A stretch of 64,000 nt of DNA from Diospyros lotus (lineage: Eukaryota; Streptophyta; Magnoliopsida; Ericales; Ebenaceae), in the NCBI RefSeq assembly GCF_014633365.1, contig NC_068346.1, positions 33,274,639 through 33,338,638 on the forward strand. Reading direction: 5' to 3'. Positions 37,085 to 49,292 of the stretch are shown here, one piece after another. The position numbers and the translations under genes are program-made. A model generated the notes under the pieces. The model saw nothing but the letters and a program-made list of their open reading frames with translations, was not told where the DNA came from and made no database searches. Position 1 is the stretch's first letter; every line of letters begins with the position of its first letter.

Positions 37085-39661
37085 TGTAACACCCCGCTTT
37101 TTCGAGCGTTAAATAACTTAGGAATTTCAAGAATATTTTTTTTTTCAATATAAATCATTTCCCAACAATCCCGTTTTACCTTCTCAGCATACCAAAATAA
37201 GAATCAATAAGCTAAGACAGGTAATCGTCACATATGCGGAAGCTTAAAATCAAAACCTGATATGGTACATAACTAAATTCACTTAATCATAACATAAGAA
37301 TCTGTACCATCATATCATCAAATACTTAAATACATGGAGACTTAACATCAAGAGATAACAACTAAGTACCTCAAATGATATAATCTAATGATACCTAAAA
37401 AATACATTAAACCATAACAATTATACATGATCATCAATATAATAATATATCCTGAATTCTCATGAGGAAGCAAATACCAGGACAACTCGCCAAACCCATC
37501 GGCCACGTCATCACGTGTCGTTTCATCTTAATCATTTCCTTGCCATATTTGCAAGTTCTAACTGGAACGTTTAAATGTTCTAGGAGTATAACCCGATTAG
37601 AAGATGAATCTTCTAGTGAGGGTTTAGAAACATGAAACATGAATACATGATGCAATAACATAAACAATCATATGCCCTAATGTAACTTCCCTGGCTCACC
37701 AGCGCAGCACGGAACCCTAGGCAGAATCCCGACCTGCTTTCAGGATAATCCTAACGTTATTCCATCATTTGCCCTTGGGAAATTACGGCTACGCTATCGG
37801 GGCGACATCCCAATCCCATGCACGAATATCAATATACCAATAATATCGTGCCATGCAAAAATCATGACTTTTCATGTAATATGACAAAATGATCATAACT
37901 TCAATAAATATCATGCATAATGAAGCAAACATGTCATTTATGGGTTCTTGAGACAAAACCACTCACCTTAGAATGAAGTTCGAAATACCTCAAAAAATGT
38001 GAATCACTTTGATTTTCGTGCCAACCTAAAAAATAACGCAATCATCAAGATCATTGGCCAAATCAATTCCTGGCCAATCATTTTCAAGGAAAAATCAATA
38101 ATCTAATTTTTTTCACATTTTTTCCTCTATCTTTCATAGTCATAACTTCTTCCAAAATTTAAAATCTAATCAAGTAATTTCTTGAATTTGTCTTTATGAA
38201 AATTTCTAAAATAACATTTTTAACCTCTATAAATTTTCTAGGAATTTTTCGAAACCTCTTCCAATTTTTTTCTAATTAACTTTCCTTTAACAAATTAAAA
38301 ATAATTATTTTATCATGCAATTTCCCAATTAAAAATTCATACAAGAAAACTATTCCTTTTTCCTGTATTTCTGGACATTTTTCCAGAATTTTATTCATCT
38401 TATTTCTATTTTTACTCTATTTTCTTTTATTTTCAGTATTTAAAAATAATAAAAATTACCTCTGGTCATCTTCTCTAGCGCCGACACACCAGAAAATTAA
38501 ACTGACTATACTAGAAGATAGCCTAACTTGAGTCGATCACCCTGGCCAAATTTGAGTTTGAAACAACACCTGGAAGACCTCCCTCAGAGCAAAAATCAGT
38601 CCGATTCCGGCAAGATTCGATTTTTCTGACGAAGCTCAAAATCACCCCTCATATGAAATCCAAAATTCCTCAAAATTTCCAAAAATTATTCTCACCTCAT
38701 GGGAAACAAAATCCCTATGGTTTAGTGCCTCAATTTGTTCAATAACGAGGTCGATTTGAAGCTCAAATCTTACAAAACTCTCGGCCACCATATCCTTTAT
38801 TCATAGCCAAATTCGAACCCCAAAACGACAGATCTTGAGCAACCCAAGATCTTGAGCAGCCCAAAACCCATCGAAAGCTGCCTCAAAAATTGATTTACAG
38901 TGGGTAAAAATCTAGTTCCTTTCGGCCGAAAGTTTGGCCATTTTCGACCAAGCCAAGGCCGATTGCTGGCCTAGGCTCGACCCAAGAGTATCCTAGGCTA
39001 CTTTCCTCAAGTATTTCACCACTGAATTCGGTGATGGTAGTTAGTGGAGGAAGCTTGGTCAGCCATGGTTGAATTGCTCTTTGTGCAATTTTGCAAAATT
39101 GCACTTTGACCCCAATTTCTTCCCATTTTGAACTTTTGGTCATTTCCTTGAAGCCCCTGAGCTTCACGATAATTTTATTGCGACCTAAAAGTTCTATACT
39201 TTCCATTGCATCCTCGAAGATTTCAAAAAAATGTCATTTTGACCTCCCTTTGGTAAAATTAAGAATTGGACTTAGGCCCGAATCTTCATTTTGGCCGTAA
39301 ACCCTTTCGTTTCTTCCTGAAACCACTGAAGGGTTGTCCTACATACCGAATATGAGCCCCCTCAAGGTTCCGTGGACTTCCCGAAAGTCTCCTACGATAA
39401 TTCAGTTTTGCAACCTAAATTGCAGCTGCATTTTAGCTGTATCAAAAATCGTTCCTGATTCAACTTCTCTAGACACTAAAAATCATTTCTCGAGATGCTC
39501 ATTAATATCACATCATTTTCCTTTGGCATATCAACTTCAGGGTACTCCCTTCAGTCGATTCGATCAATTTTTTGAGCTATTTAGAGACCAATCTTCCTCA
39601 AATTTTCATTTTTCTAATAAAATGCTTATTTTTAAATAATCCTAATTTCTTGGATATTACA
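37085..39661 (-). mobile_element. Solo Gypsy-like LTR C inserted in F
   Basis: It begins TGTAACACCCCGC and ends TTGGATATTACA, with a perfect CTAGG duplication (37080-37084 and 39662-39666). It is 2577 bp. It has the shared block at 37563 (GGAACGTTTAAATGTTC) and a decayed reversed TATA-like box (TTATTCATAG, about 38797). Frames of 101-103 codons (38895-39639) show no domain. Confidence 0.88.
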
Positions 39662-41784
39662 CTAGGGAAGTGTGCCAATGGAAAATGCCCATTTGTGACT
39701 GGGATTGAGAGTGGACACCACCATTTCGAGTCGACAAATGGTGAGGCTGAGAGTGTATGTAACACCCAAGAACTTTGGGTTAATTAGAAAATAAATATTT
39801 TATTAGAAAAATACGATTTAGGGAAAATAGGTATCAAAATAGCCCGATGGATTGACTGAATCGATTGTAGGGAGTACCCTAGAGCCGAGATGCATAAAAA
39901 AAATGATATGGCAATGTCAAGTATATTGAGGAGTAATTTATAGCATCGAAAGAAATTAGATTGGGAACAGTTTTCAGTACAACTTCGGGTTGGGCCGAAA
40001 AATCGAATTGTCGAGAGGGATTTCTGAAATGTCAACAGAACCCTTCAGAGACCTTGATTTTGTGAATAGAACAACCCTTGAGCAATTTCAGGTTGAATCA
40101 GGAAAGTTTGCAGTAGAAATGAAAATTCGGGCCTAAGTGTAATTTCTCAAATTTGCCTGAGAGAGGTCAAAAGGACTATTTTTCGGAGTCTTTGGGGTTG
40201 AAATGAGGATTTTAGAGCATGGGGATCTTAATGGAAATAATAAAAAGTTCAGGGGATGATGAGAATCGGCAAAATGCAAAAAGTCAAAAATTGAGGGGTA
40301 AATGTGCAAAATGCCGAAAGTTGGAGCTGCCATGGTCGACCATCACTGTCAATCGCCGACCAGGGGAATCTGACCATTGGGATCTTGAGAGCTCAGGTCG
40401 GGGAAGCTCAAAGACCTAAGCTATGCCGACGACGAGCACAAGGGTGGCCGAAAATTTGAGAAATCTGACCGTGTCTTGGTTAGTTGGTCACGGCCAATAA
40501 TTAGCCATTTGAGGCCGGTTGTCAATGGTTTTGGGTCGCCTAAGGGATGCTTGAGGAGTCAGAGGCATCGGGTAAGGCAGCCATGACCAGATAGATAGTC
40601 AATTTTGCCTATAAATAAAGCTAGGGCTTGGCTAAAAATTTGGTGTTTTTGAGCTTCAAATCGAGGGTTCAACCGAACGAATTGAGAGGTTTCAGTAAGG
40701 GGCTTTTGATCCTTGGAGGTAGTAGATCGTTTCTGGAGAGTTTGGTGCATTATGGAGTCGGTTTGAGTGGGTTTCAAACTTGGACGAAGTTGGGAGGCGG
40801 TGGTGTCGGCCGAGACTTTGGCCGGCCGGTTGAAAGCCTTCCGGAGCTCCTTTCGGGCATCAAGAGGTGGCATCGGGATCGACTGGAATAGGGCTTCGTC
40901 ATGGTGCAAAGATCTGCCATCGTCGGTGTGCCAGAGCCAGAGAAGATGACCGGTGCATGAAGCACACGCATCGGATTTCACTTGTAGGTGCATGGAAGGT
41001 GCGTGGGGGCGCGTGCCATTGAGGTATTTTCTGATTTTTTTTTTTTGGTAAAATACTTGGAAAATTATTTTGGGATTATTTGTGGAAAAATATTGGAGAA
41101 AATAGCTGTGTAGATATTTATTTTGGAAGATTAGTGAGGGAAAATGAGAGAAAAATAAGGAAAATGAGAGGAAATTAAGGGAAAATAGACTTTTGAGGTT
41201 GGCACGAAAATCGAGGTTGGGCACGAAAATCGTGACAGTGCGCATTTTTCAAGGTATCCTAAAATTTGTCAATGGTGAGTTTTCTACCCTCATAAAAACT
41301 TGGTTTGGTTATATCTAAACTTGATTTGTTTCAATGCAAATGGTTTTGTTGCATGTGATTGGTTTTAACCTGTGATGGATGATTTCATGTGGGTTCATCC
41401 TGAAACGTTTTAAGCTTGTGCATTGAATTTTGTGTGATAAATTATGTGCATGAGATGTGGTTTTATATGTTGCATCAAAATCATGGTTTATGGCATTGGC
41501 ATGTTTTTGTGGGATATCAACCTGGATTGCTGCCCCGATAATGTAGCCGTAATTCCCCAAGGGTGTTGAAGGAATAGTATACAGAGGTATCTCGGGTTGT
41601 GTGCTAGGATAACTACCCGGGGTTCCATGCCGGGCTTGGTGGCCAGGGAAGTTACACTAGGGTGACGGGTTATACATGTGGGATGGGATGTTAACTCATA
41701 ATGTGGCACTTGAAATGACAGCACTAGGGAAGCGTGCCAAGGGAAAATACCCATTTGCGCCTTGGGCTGAGAGTGGACACCACC

Positions 41785-41950
41785 CTTGCGAATCGTCAAA
41801 TGGAGGGGCTGAGAGTGGACACCACCCCGGGCCGGCTCAAGTGACGGGGCTGTGAGTGGACACCACCCTTGCGAATCGTCAAATGGAGGGGCTGAGAGTG
41901 GACACCACCCCGGGCCGGCTCAAGTGACTGGGCTGTGAGTGGACACCACG
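41785..41950. repeat. 83-bp tandem duplication in LTR D
   Basis: Two adjacent 83-bp units (41785-41867, 41868-41950) are nearly identical, each holding CTTGCGAATCGTC and two GAGTGGACACCACC words. Related GTGGACACCACC words occur singly in F, and reversed in B (GGTGGTGTCCACTC, about 14940-15000). Confidence 0.9.
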
Positions 41951-42249
41951 TCAGGAGGCCTTTGAGCGGCAGTATTGTTCCTAAGGTGGACGTGGATTCC
42001 CATGATGGTATTGATCATCATTTGGCCAAGATTTGTGTTGTCGTGCTCCGGAAGCTTCTGAGTAGGAACGTAATGATGACGAGATGGTTCCCAAGTTCAT
42101 GCATTGATGTTGCTCCCTCTTAAGCTAGGACTGTGTTATGCTAATGTGTCGATGTGGTTGTGTTGCCTTTAGAGATATTGTATTTTCTCTAGTCAAGGTT
42201 AAGTGCTGTGTGGGATTCTTTGGGGCTGGGATTGTCGTGATGTTTCTAT

Positions 42250-44411
42250 TGTTGTTGTACTTTTTGTACATCAATTTTAATGATGAAAAACATATATTGG
42301 TTTAATCCCTAAGTCATGAGTCAAGTGTATGGTTTTCAACATATATCAATTTCAATATCAAGTTTCACTTTACGAAAATGAAAACCCTGTTTTTGATTAA
42401 GTATGGAAGGTTAGCACATTATAAGGAGACATATATGAAAATATTTTCATTTTGAAAAACTATCTCCCAGAAATTTGATATCTAACATTCATTAGTGCTA
42501 AAATGATTTTTAATGAATTTTTCATTAAATAGAAAGTATATATTTTGGAGGTGGTAAAATCGCAAAATCCTAAATTTGTACTAAAACCCAAAATCTACTT
42601 TCTTATTATTTTGGATTTTGATTTTCTAGATATTTTTATTGAATCCAAATAGGGGTACTTCGTTATTTACATTTATGTATTAAGCTGTGATGTATACATG
42701 CTGTGGATTGTGCTTTCATGCAAATGTTTCTGAATATCTGTCATGTTCCTATGCATGTTTCAAAACCCCTTTGAAAAGGCTTTCAATGTTTTCAAGTGCA
42801 TATGCTATTTCGAAACATCTATGTATTAGCATTTGTTTCAGGTTTTGAACTATGTTTCGAAACCTATATATTTTGTTTCGAAACCTCATTTCCAGAGAGG
42901 TGTATTTTGAAACCTATGATGGTATGTTTCGAAATCTCATTTCCAGAGAGGTATGTTTCGAAACATGTGATAGTATGTTTCGAAACTTATGTCTCTGTCA
43001 GCAGAGATCCAACATGCTTTTTGCTTTACAATTTTAATATTTATCTAAAAGCTTCTCAAAACATTTTTTAATGCATTCTCCATGGCTTGCAAAATTCAAA
43101 TTCAAATTTGAAGTGGAGATCATTATTATGTGTTGTGGGGAATAGATTTTGTCTCCCACTCATTACTATCTCTTGGTGCATATCCAGCTGTAAAGGCTGT
43201 ATGTTTCGAAACATGAGGAGTATGTTTCAAAACCTGTATGTAAAATTGTGATGTTTTGAAACCTATTATGTATGTTTCGAAACCTACTTTTCTATCTTGT
43301 CTCTAATGGCTATAAAATGGCTAGATTTCTATCTTTTGGTATAAATAGTAGGTATTTGAAGACAAGAAAAGATTGACAGAGAGACAACAAGCAAGAACAA
43401 GAGTGCACACACTAGAGACACATACACAAGCACAAGTGAGCTAAATCCTTCTTGAAAAAGCTTTCAAAGAAGATCCATTCATACGATCCTAGATGTGCAT
43501 TGTGATGTGAAAAAAAAGAAGCAAGTGCAAACAACGAGTCTCATCTCTCTAGCTCTCCTCACCTCAAGTTAAGAGGTTTGTACAACCACATTGGTAAGAT
43601 ATTCATTGCTATACATTCCATTGGATTGTAAAGATAAACTTTATTTATCTTGATTGTTGTAAGGTTTAAGTTTAGCCTAAAACTCATTGTGGTGTAAAGG
43701 TTTGAGTTGAGCCTAAAACTCATTATGTCAAAGGTTCGAGTTTAGCCTTAAAACTCGCTTGGTGCTAGGTTTGAGTTGAGCCCGTAAAAACTCACTTTGT
43801 AAGGTTTTAGGGTGAACCGTGATAAAATCCTTGTTATGGTGATCACTAGTAAAAAGTGATTGGGATTGAAAAATCCTTCAAGTGGGTAAGCTTGAAGGTA
43901 GTGGAGTAGGCGGGTGCCAAACCACTATATATCTTGTGTGCAAGTATTATTTAGCTTTCATGTATCATTATTGCCTATTGCACATGCTTGCATAAGTTTT
44001 GTTATCAAAGTATAAAATAAAGTTTTCTTGAGCTTAATTGTATACATACATACAAACGTATCTTTGATATACAAACATCTTTGGTATACTCTTATTTATA
44101 TATATCATCTTTGCTAAAGATCATTAGTTTGAAATACAAACCAAAAGATTTCGAATCAAGCAAAACATAAATGTGTATTTCGAAACATACAATCTATATT
44201 TCAAAACTAGTTATAACAGTGAGGTATATTTCGAAACATATATAGTAGGTTTTGAAACCTACTTAACAGAAAGGATTATTTCAAAACATATAGCTTATGT
44301 TTCGAAACCTAGTTTTTTGCCAACAATCAAAGTTTTAAGTTATCCAAAATTTACCTAAATCCCAATTCACCCCCCATCTTGGGATATATTAGCCATCATT
44401 AGGAACCAACA
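42250..44411 (+). mobile_element. Solo SIRE-like Copia LTR E nested in D
   Basis: It begins TGTTGTTGTACTT and ends AGGAACCAACA, with a perfect TCTAT duplication (42245-42249 and 44412-44416). It is 2162 bp and collinear with LTR I, including TTTCGAAACC arrays (42850-42990, 43200-43290), a TATAAATA box (about 43349), TTTGAGTTGAGCC repeats and CAATTCACCCCCCATCTTGG. There is no internal domain. Confidence 0.92.
42850..43290. repeat. TTTCGAAACC word array in LTR E
   Basis: About ten copies of ATGTTTCGAAACCT-like words occur, several followed by CATTTCCAGAGAGGT, in the same two-cluster arrangement as in LTR I. A weaker third cluster lies at 44173-44310 (ATTTCGAAACAT). Confidence 0.85.
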
Positions 44412-47400
44412 TCTATTGTTTCATGTCTTGCATACATTCATGAAAATGTTTTTGAATTCTCACTTAGATGATTCAGTATCTAATTTTGGACTATGTCTCT
44501 GGAATATTCAAACGTTCCAGGTGAAAGCAGGAGTGCCAAAGGGAAAGGAATTGCTGAGGATTGACGGTAACTTGTAGGTGGTTTGTAATATTTATTTTGG
44601 TTTATGATATATTTCTATTTCGATGATGTAATGTTAAACGATGGTACGATTTTGAGGTTATGTATGAGATGATTTCGGTTATGTACCATATCAAGTTTTG
44701 ATCTAGCTTTCGCATTTATGATGATATTACCTGTCTTAGCTTGATGATTTTAAGTTTGATGTGCTAAGAAGGTAATCGGGATTGTCGGGGAAGTTACGGA
44801 TTTAAATCTTGTGTAATGGAAGTGCATGTCTAGGAAAGTTTTGGCTAAGGAAATACTTGGTGTTTAAGTGTGTCCGTTTGTGACCCACCTTTCTTTCTTG
44901 AGAACTTACCTAGTGTATTATTCACTTACAGACGTTATTCCAGTATTATTAGTGGAATATATATATATATATATATAGCCTCGAAATCCTTGAGTTATTC
45001 ATTTATTTATTATAACGTGCATTTCGAGAAAATAGGGCATTACTGTGTACACCACCCCGAACTGGCTTAAGTGGCGAGGCTGCGAGTGGACACCACCCTA
45101 GGAGGCCTTTGAGTTGTAGTATTGTTTCTGAGGTGGACATGGATTCCCAAGATGGTGTTGATCATCATGTGGTCGGGATTTGTGTTGATGTGCTCCGGAA
45201 GCTTCTAAGTGGGAACGTAATGATGACGGGGTGGTTCCTGGGTTCATACATTGATGTTGCTCCCTCTTAAGCAAGGACTGTATTTTGCCAATGTGTCGAT
45301 GTGGTTGTATTGCCTTTAGAGAGATTGCATTTTCCCCGGTTAGGGTTAAGTGTTGTGGGATTCTCTTGGGTCAGGTTTTGTCATGATTTTTTGTTGTTTC
45401 ATGTCTTGCATACATTCATGAAAATGTTTTTGAGCTTTCACTTAGATGATTCAGCATCTAATTTTTGGACTTTATCCTTGGAATATTCAACATTCCAGGT
45501 GAAGGTAGCAGTACAAAAAGGAAAGGAATTGTCGAGGATGGATGGCAACTTGTAGGTGGATCTTAGCATGTCCTTTGAATTATGATGTATTTTATTGGGA
45601 TGATATGATGTTAAAGGATGGTACAATTTTGAGGTTATGAAATGATTTTGATTATGTACCATATCAGGTTTTGATCTAGCTTCCGCATTTGTGATGATAT
45701 TATCTATCTTAGCTTGAAGATTCTAAGTTTGATGTGCTGAGAAGGTAATATGAGATTGTCGGGGAAGTTATGGATTTAAGTGTGGTGTAGTGGAAGTACA
45801 TGTCTAGGAAAGTTCTAGCTAAGGAAAGACTAGGTATTTAAGTGTGTCCGTTTGTGACCTACCTCTCTTTCCTGAGAACTTACCAGGTGTACTAATCACG
45901 TACAGATGCTATTTGTGGAAAAAAAAATATATCCCCGATGTTGAGTTATTTATTCCGCATTAACACTGTAACTCCCCGCTTTTTTCGAGCGTTAAATAAC
46001 TTAGGAATTTCAGGAATATATATAAATTTTTTTCATAAACTCAATATTGTTGTAGCCCGAAAACTACGACAATAGAATTTGTAGAGAGGGAAAGCTGGAG
46101 CCGAGGTAGAGCGAGGTTGACAGGTGGTAGGAGTCTGCTGGTGGAGATAGGTGTCAGGTAGTTTTGGTCCTCAATGTACTAACCACGGTCGTAGACAGAC
46201 CTCTGAGGGCGCCTTCGGTATCGCTCAGGACTGATCTCCTGAGTGCTTGAGGCATATCTGCGTTCACAAAAATGAGTTAGAAGGCATGTGGGGATTCCTT
46301 GCCTGTGTATACCCTTCGATGCTTAAGTCAGTACCGATATGAGAGAAGAGCAATAAACAACACTATTATTAAACATAAGATGGTCGTACCTTGCCTGGTC
46401 GGGATGGGTGGACCATGGTACTATCACACGAAGCAAGGGATGGACCTGCACATTAGTAGCATTTGAACGGGCTTAAGAAAAATGCCCCCCGGAAGGTCGG
46501 ATTACCTAAGGGGCCCTTTGAGAGAAGGTGGACCTCACTGTGGGCTGTCGAAGCAGGGTTTCGGCCCTTAAGGGACTTGCCCTAGTGCAGCTCCGGGCTT
46601 AATGAGATATGTCTTGAGGTGGCTCTTACTTGACCATTGCTCCCTTAAGGTATATATCTTATTCCACGGATATAAGCATATTGAATTACATCCTATAGAC
46701 ACATCACAAGTGGCACAATATAATATGTATTATGTTACATAAGATAACAATTCATGGGCATAGTAACAATGCTTACTGAGTGTATTATTAGTTATGCAGG
46801 CGTGAGGATGCACTTGGATATGGGGCCTACCATAGCTTTAGTCAAACTGGCGTATCCATCATCTGGGCATGTACATTATATTACATACATGGACATGTGC
46901 ATTACACATATGTATATATATATATATACTGAGCTGGTTACAGAGGGAGAATAAATAGAAAGAGCAAGGGAATAGGCCTCAGCCCAAGGCCTTCCCGAGG
47001 GACGTTGGCCGAAAGCCTTCCCGAGAGAGAGAGAAAGAAAGAGACACTGGTGCGAGGTTGACGAATAACCGCAGGGAGAACGAACAACCACCAGAAGACA
47101 CGACGCCAATTGCTATCATTGCCGAGAGAAATGTAGCCCTATCCGCGAGGGCTGTTGCTCTGCTACCGAGAGAGAAATTGGGAGAGCTTGCTGATGGACA
47201 CTACCATGGCCGTGGAGAGGGAAGGTCACCAAGAGGAGGGAGCCTCTTCGAGAGAAGCTAGTTCTCTCCGAGAGGACCCCATTTTCTTTTCAAGAGAGAG
47301 GGATCCTTTTCGAGAGAGGAAAACCTCTCTCGAAGAGAGATCAGCAGAGAGAGAGCGAGAAACAGCGTGGGAGAGAGAGATGGAGAAGATGAACAGTGGC

Positions 47401-47606
47401 CTCCCCCTCTTCTTGACCAGCCTTTGACACCTTTATATAGGGTCCTCCAACTTTGCTTAATTACAGTTTTGTCCCCCTTAAATGCTAAATTATTCGTTTA
47501 GTCTCCGATTTAAATAATTTCTTCACCGTTCGACTATGATTTTTTCTAGGGATTGAAACCTGGGCTTGGGTCCAGTTTTGGGATTCACTCGCCTAGGCCA
47601 AATGAC

Positions 47607-47700
47607 CAAAATACCCCTAGACAGTTAATGACCAAAATACCCCTAGGCGATTAATGACCGAAATACCCCTATGCACCAAATGACCGAAATACCCCTAGGT
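47607..47700. repeat. Short tandem repeat of an AATACCCCTA unit
   Basis: The unit GACCRAAATACCCCTAG..., about 26-30 bases, is repeated about four times inside H. Confidence 0.8.
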
Positions 47701-48329
47701 GGACACTCAGGAATTCTATGGCACAATAGTAGCCCCTCAATCTTTACTTTGACTGTTAGGATTCACGACCTCACGCCGACACTAAAATGAAATTATTTTC
47801 TGAGATAAGGCTCGACAGCCATACAAAGGCACAACCCGCTGTACTGAGCGGGTGACGAAAGATACTAAGGCGCAACTTGAGGCATCTAAGATAAAGAATG
47901 CCTCGCTCGAAGGAAAAATTCCGGCACACCTTTAAGGCGTTACTATAGGGGCTTGCGAAAGCACGGGCCTTATTGACAAGGGGGCGCCCGAAAACTAGTC
48001 CCAGGGCTTGAGCTTGAGCTAAGACAGATTTTTCTTTGATCAAAATGCCTCAACGGGTCTATCACGAGATGATGCATTTTTTTATGGCGACTCTCGCCAA
48101 TGTCTTGGATCATTGCTCATTCGAACTTGATTTGCTAAACTCCTACGAGCGTCTTAAATCAAGGGTGAGAAATGATGCTACCAACCCAAAATCATTGTGC
48201 TAAAAGTGTTTCTCTTTCCTGCCATCATCAGTGGCTGAGCTTATCCTATCCTAGGGATTATCTTAGTATTCTGTCATAACAATTGGTGGAATATGGCTGT
48301 CCATCTTCAACCATTCTCCCTGATTTAAA

Positions 48330-49290
48330 CTAGTTCCTTGGGCAGTTTATTCCAATGTCTTCTCCGCAACAGCCATCTACGCCATAACAACATTCCATTT
48401 TATCTTGGATTGAAGTCCAGCAACTATTGTCTCTTCTTCTCTTACCTAAAGAAATGCCCGAATACATTTCCACATTAGATCCATTCTTTATTCCAGCTTT
48501 CTTCAGAGAGCTATTATCTTTTGGTTTTCTGACATCACTATACAAGCTCTCGAAGCTCTTAACATTTATTCCTGGGACATGATTGTATTCCTCAAAAGGA
48601 GTTTCTAGTTCATGTCTCAAACCAATCTTTCATCTCAATGGCTACAACTTACAGTCTTTGTTGAGATTTCAGCTTCTCTTATTTAACTTGCTCTAAGCGA
48701 TTTAGGATTTCCACATTACCAGCCTTGTAGGAGAACAACTCCTCCTCTATGAGGCGGGGTGTGGCCTTGATTTGAGTAGCCTTTTTTCTAGGAGCTCCAA
48801 GGTGCTTGGATGAAGCTTCTAGAGTAGTGACAGTCCTGGCATGATGATGAGAAGCACTTTCCAAGTGTTGTTTGTGACAATTGTATCTATGAACAAACTG
48901 TTGTAGGGAGTTATCTTATCTGGTGGATAGTTCAGTCTCTATGACTGATGCTGCAATTCTGATAAATTCCATTACTCATTGTTTAAAGGGTTGACAATCA
49001 ACAAGAAAGCCATCCAGAGCCCTAAAAATTGAATTGGCATCGCTAGCCATGGTCTCATGGTCACGAAAATTCGTCAACTCTAAGACACTGAGAAGCTGGC
49101 TCTGAATTTTCTTTGTTGCCTTGTGAAATGGCTCTTCGATTGGTTATGTGATCCTGCCTTCTTGCAATGCTTTGGAAGGCTGCTTGAGACACGGTTGCCT
49201 ATCGGGCAGAGGAGGTTGCTTGTCGGATTCAGCTGATGACTTATCACACAACACAATGGTCGTGGCTTAAGCATTTGATGCATTGAAATT
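48330..49290 (-). pseudogene. Decayed coding remnant of unknown origin in H
   Basis: On the minus strand from about 49290 down to 48670 one reading path stays largely protein-like despite several stops. It includes SVLELTNFRDHETMASDAN and SASHHHARTVTTLEASSKHL, then a charged helical stretch ending LNRLEQVK. A further frame (48330-48620, 96 codons, with LETPFEEYNHVPGIN and SLGKRRR) follows. The helical, Gln/Glu/Lys-rich character suggests a coiled coil. I do not recognise the protein. It could be an element-borne ORF or a captured host gene fragment. Premature stops and frame changes show it is not functional. Confidence 0.4.
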
Positions 49291-49292
49291 TG

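Larger units (their letters stand above)
39758..45044 (+). mobile_element. Solo Gypsy-like LTR D inserted in F, carrying Copia LTR E
   Basis: It starts TGTAACACCCAAG and ends GGGCATTACT (expected ...TTACA, last base changed), with a perfect GTGTA duplication (39753-39757 and 45045-45049). It is about 3.1 kb without E. CTATAAATAAAG at 40609 is the TATA-like box that sets the strand. It contains an 83-bp tandem duplication (41785-41950), an (AT)n run (44956-44977) and the shared block as GGAATATTCAAACGTTCC (about 44502). The 228-codon minus frame (40559-41245) has no domain. Confidence 0.85.

Noticed and set aside
40559..41245. 228-codon minus-strand frame
   Set aside because: It lies in LTR D across its TATA-like box and leader region. 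It has no motif, and equivalent regions of K, C and B do not keep the frame.
47058..47427. Overlapping Arg/Glu-rich frames (67 and 90 codons)
   Set aside because: They arise from a GAGA-rich low-complexity stretch in H.
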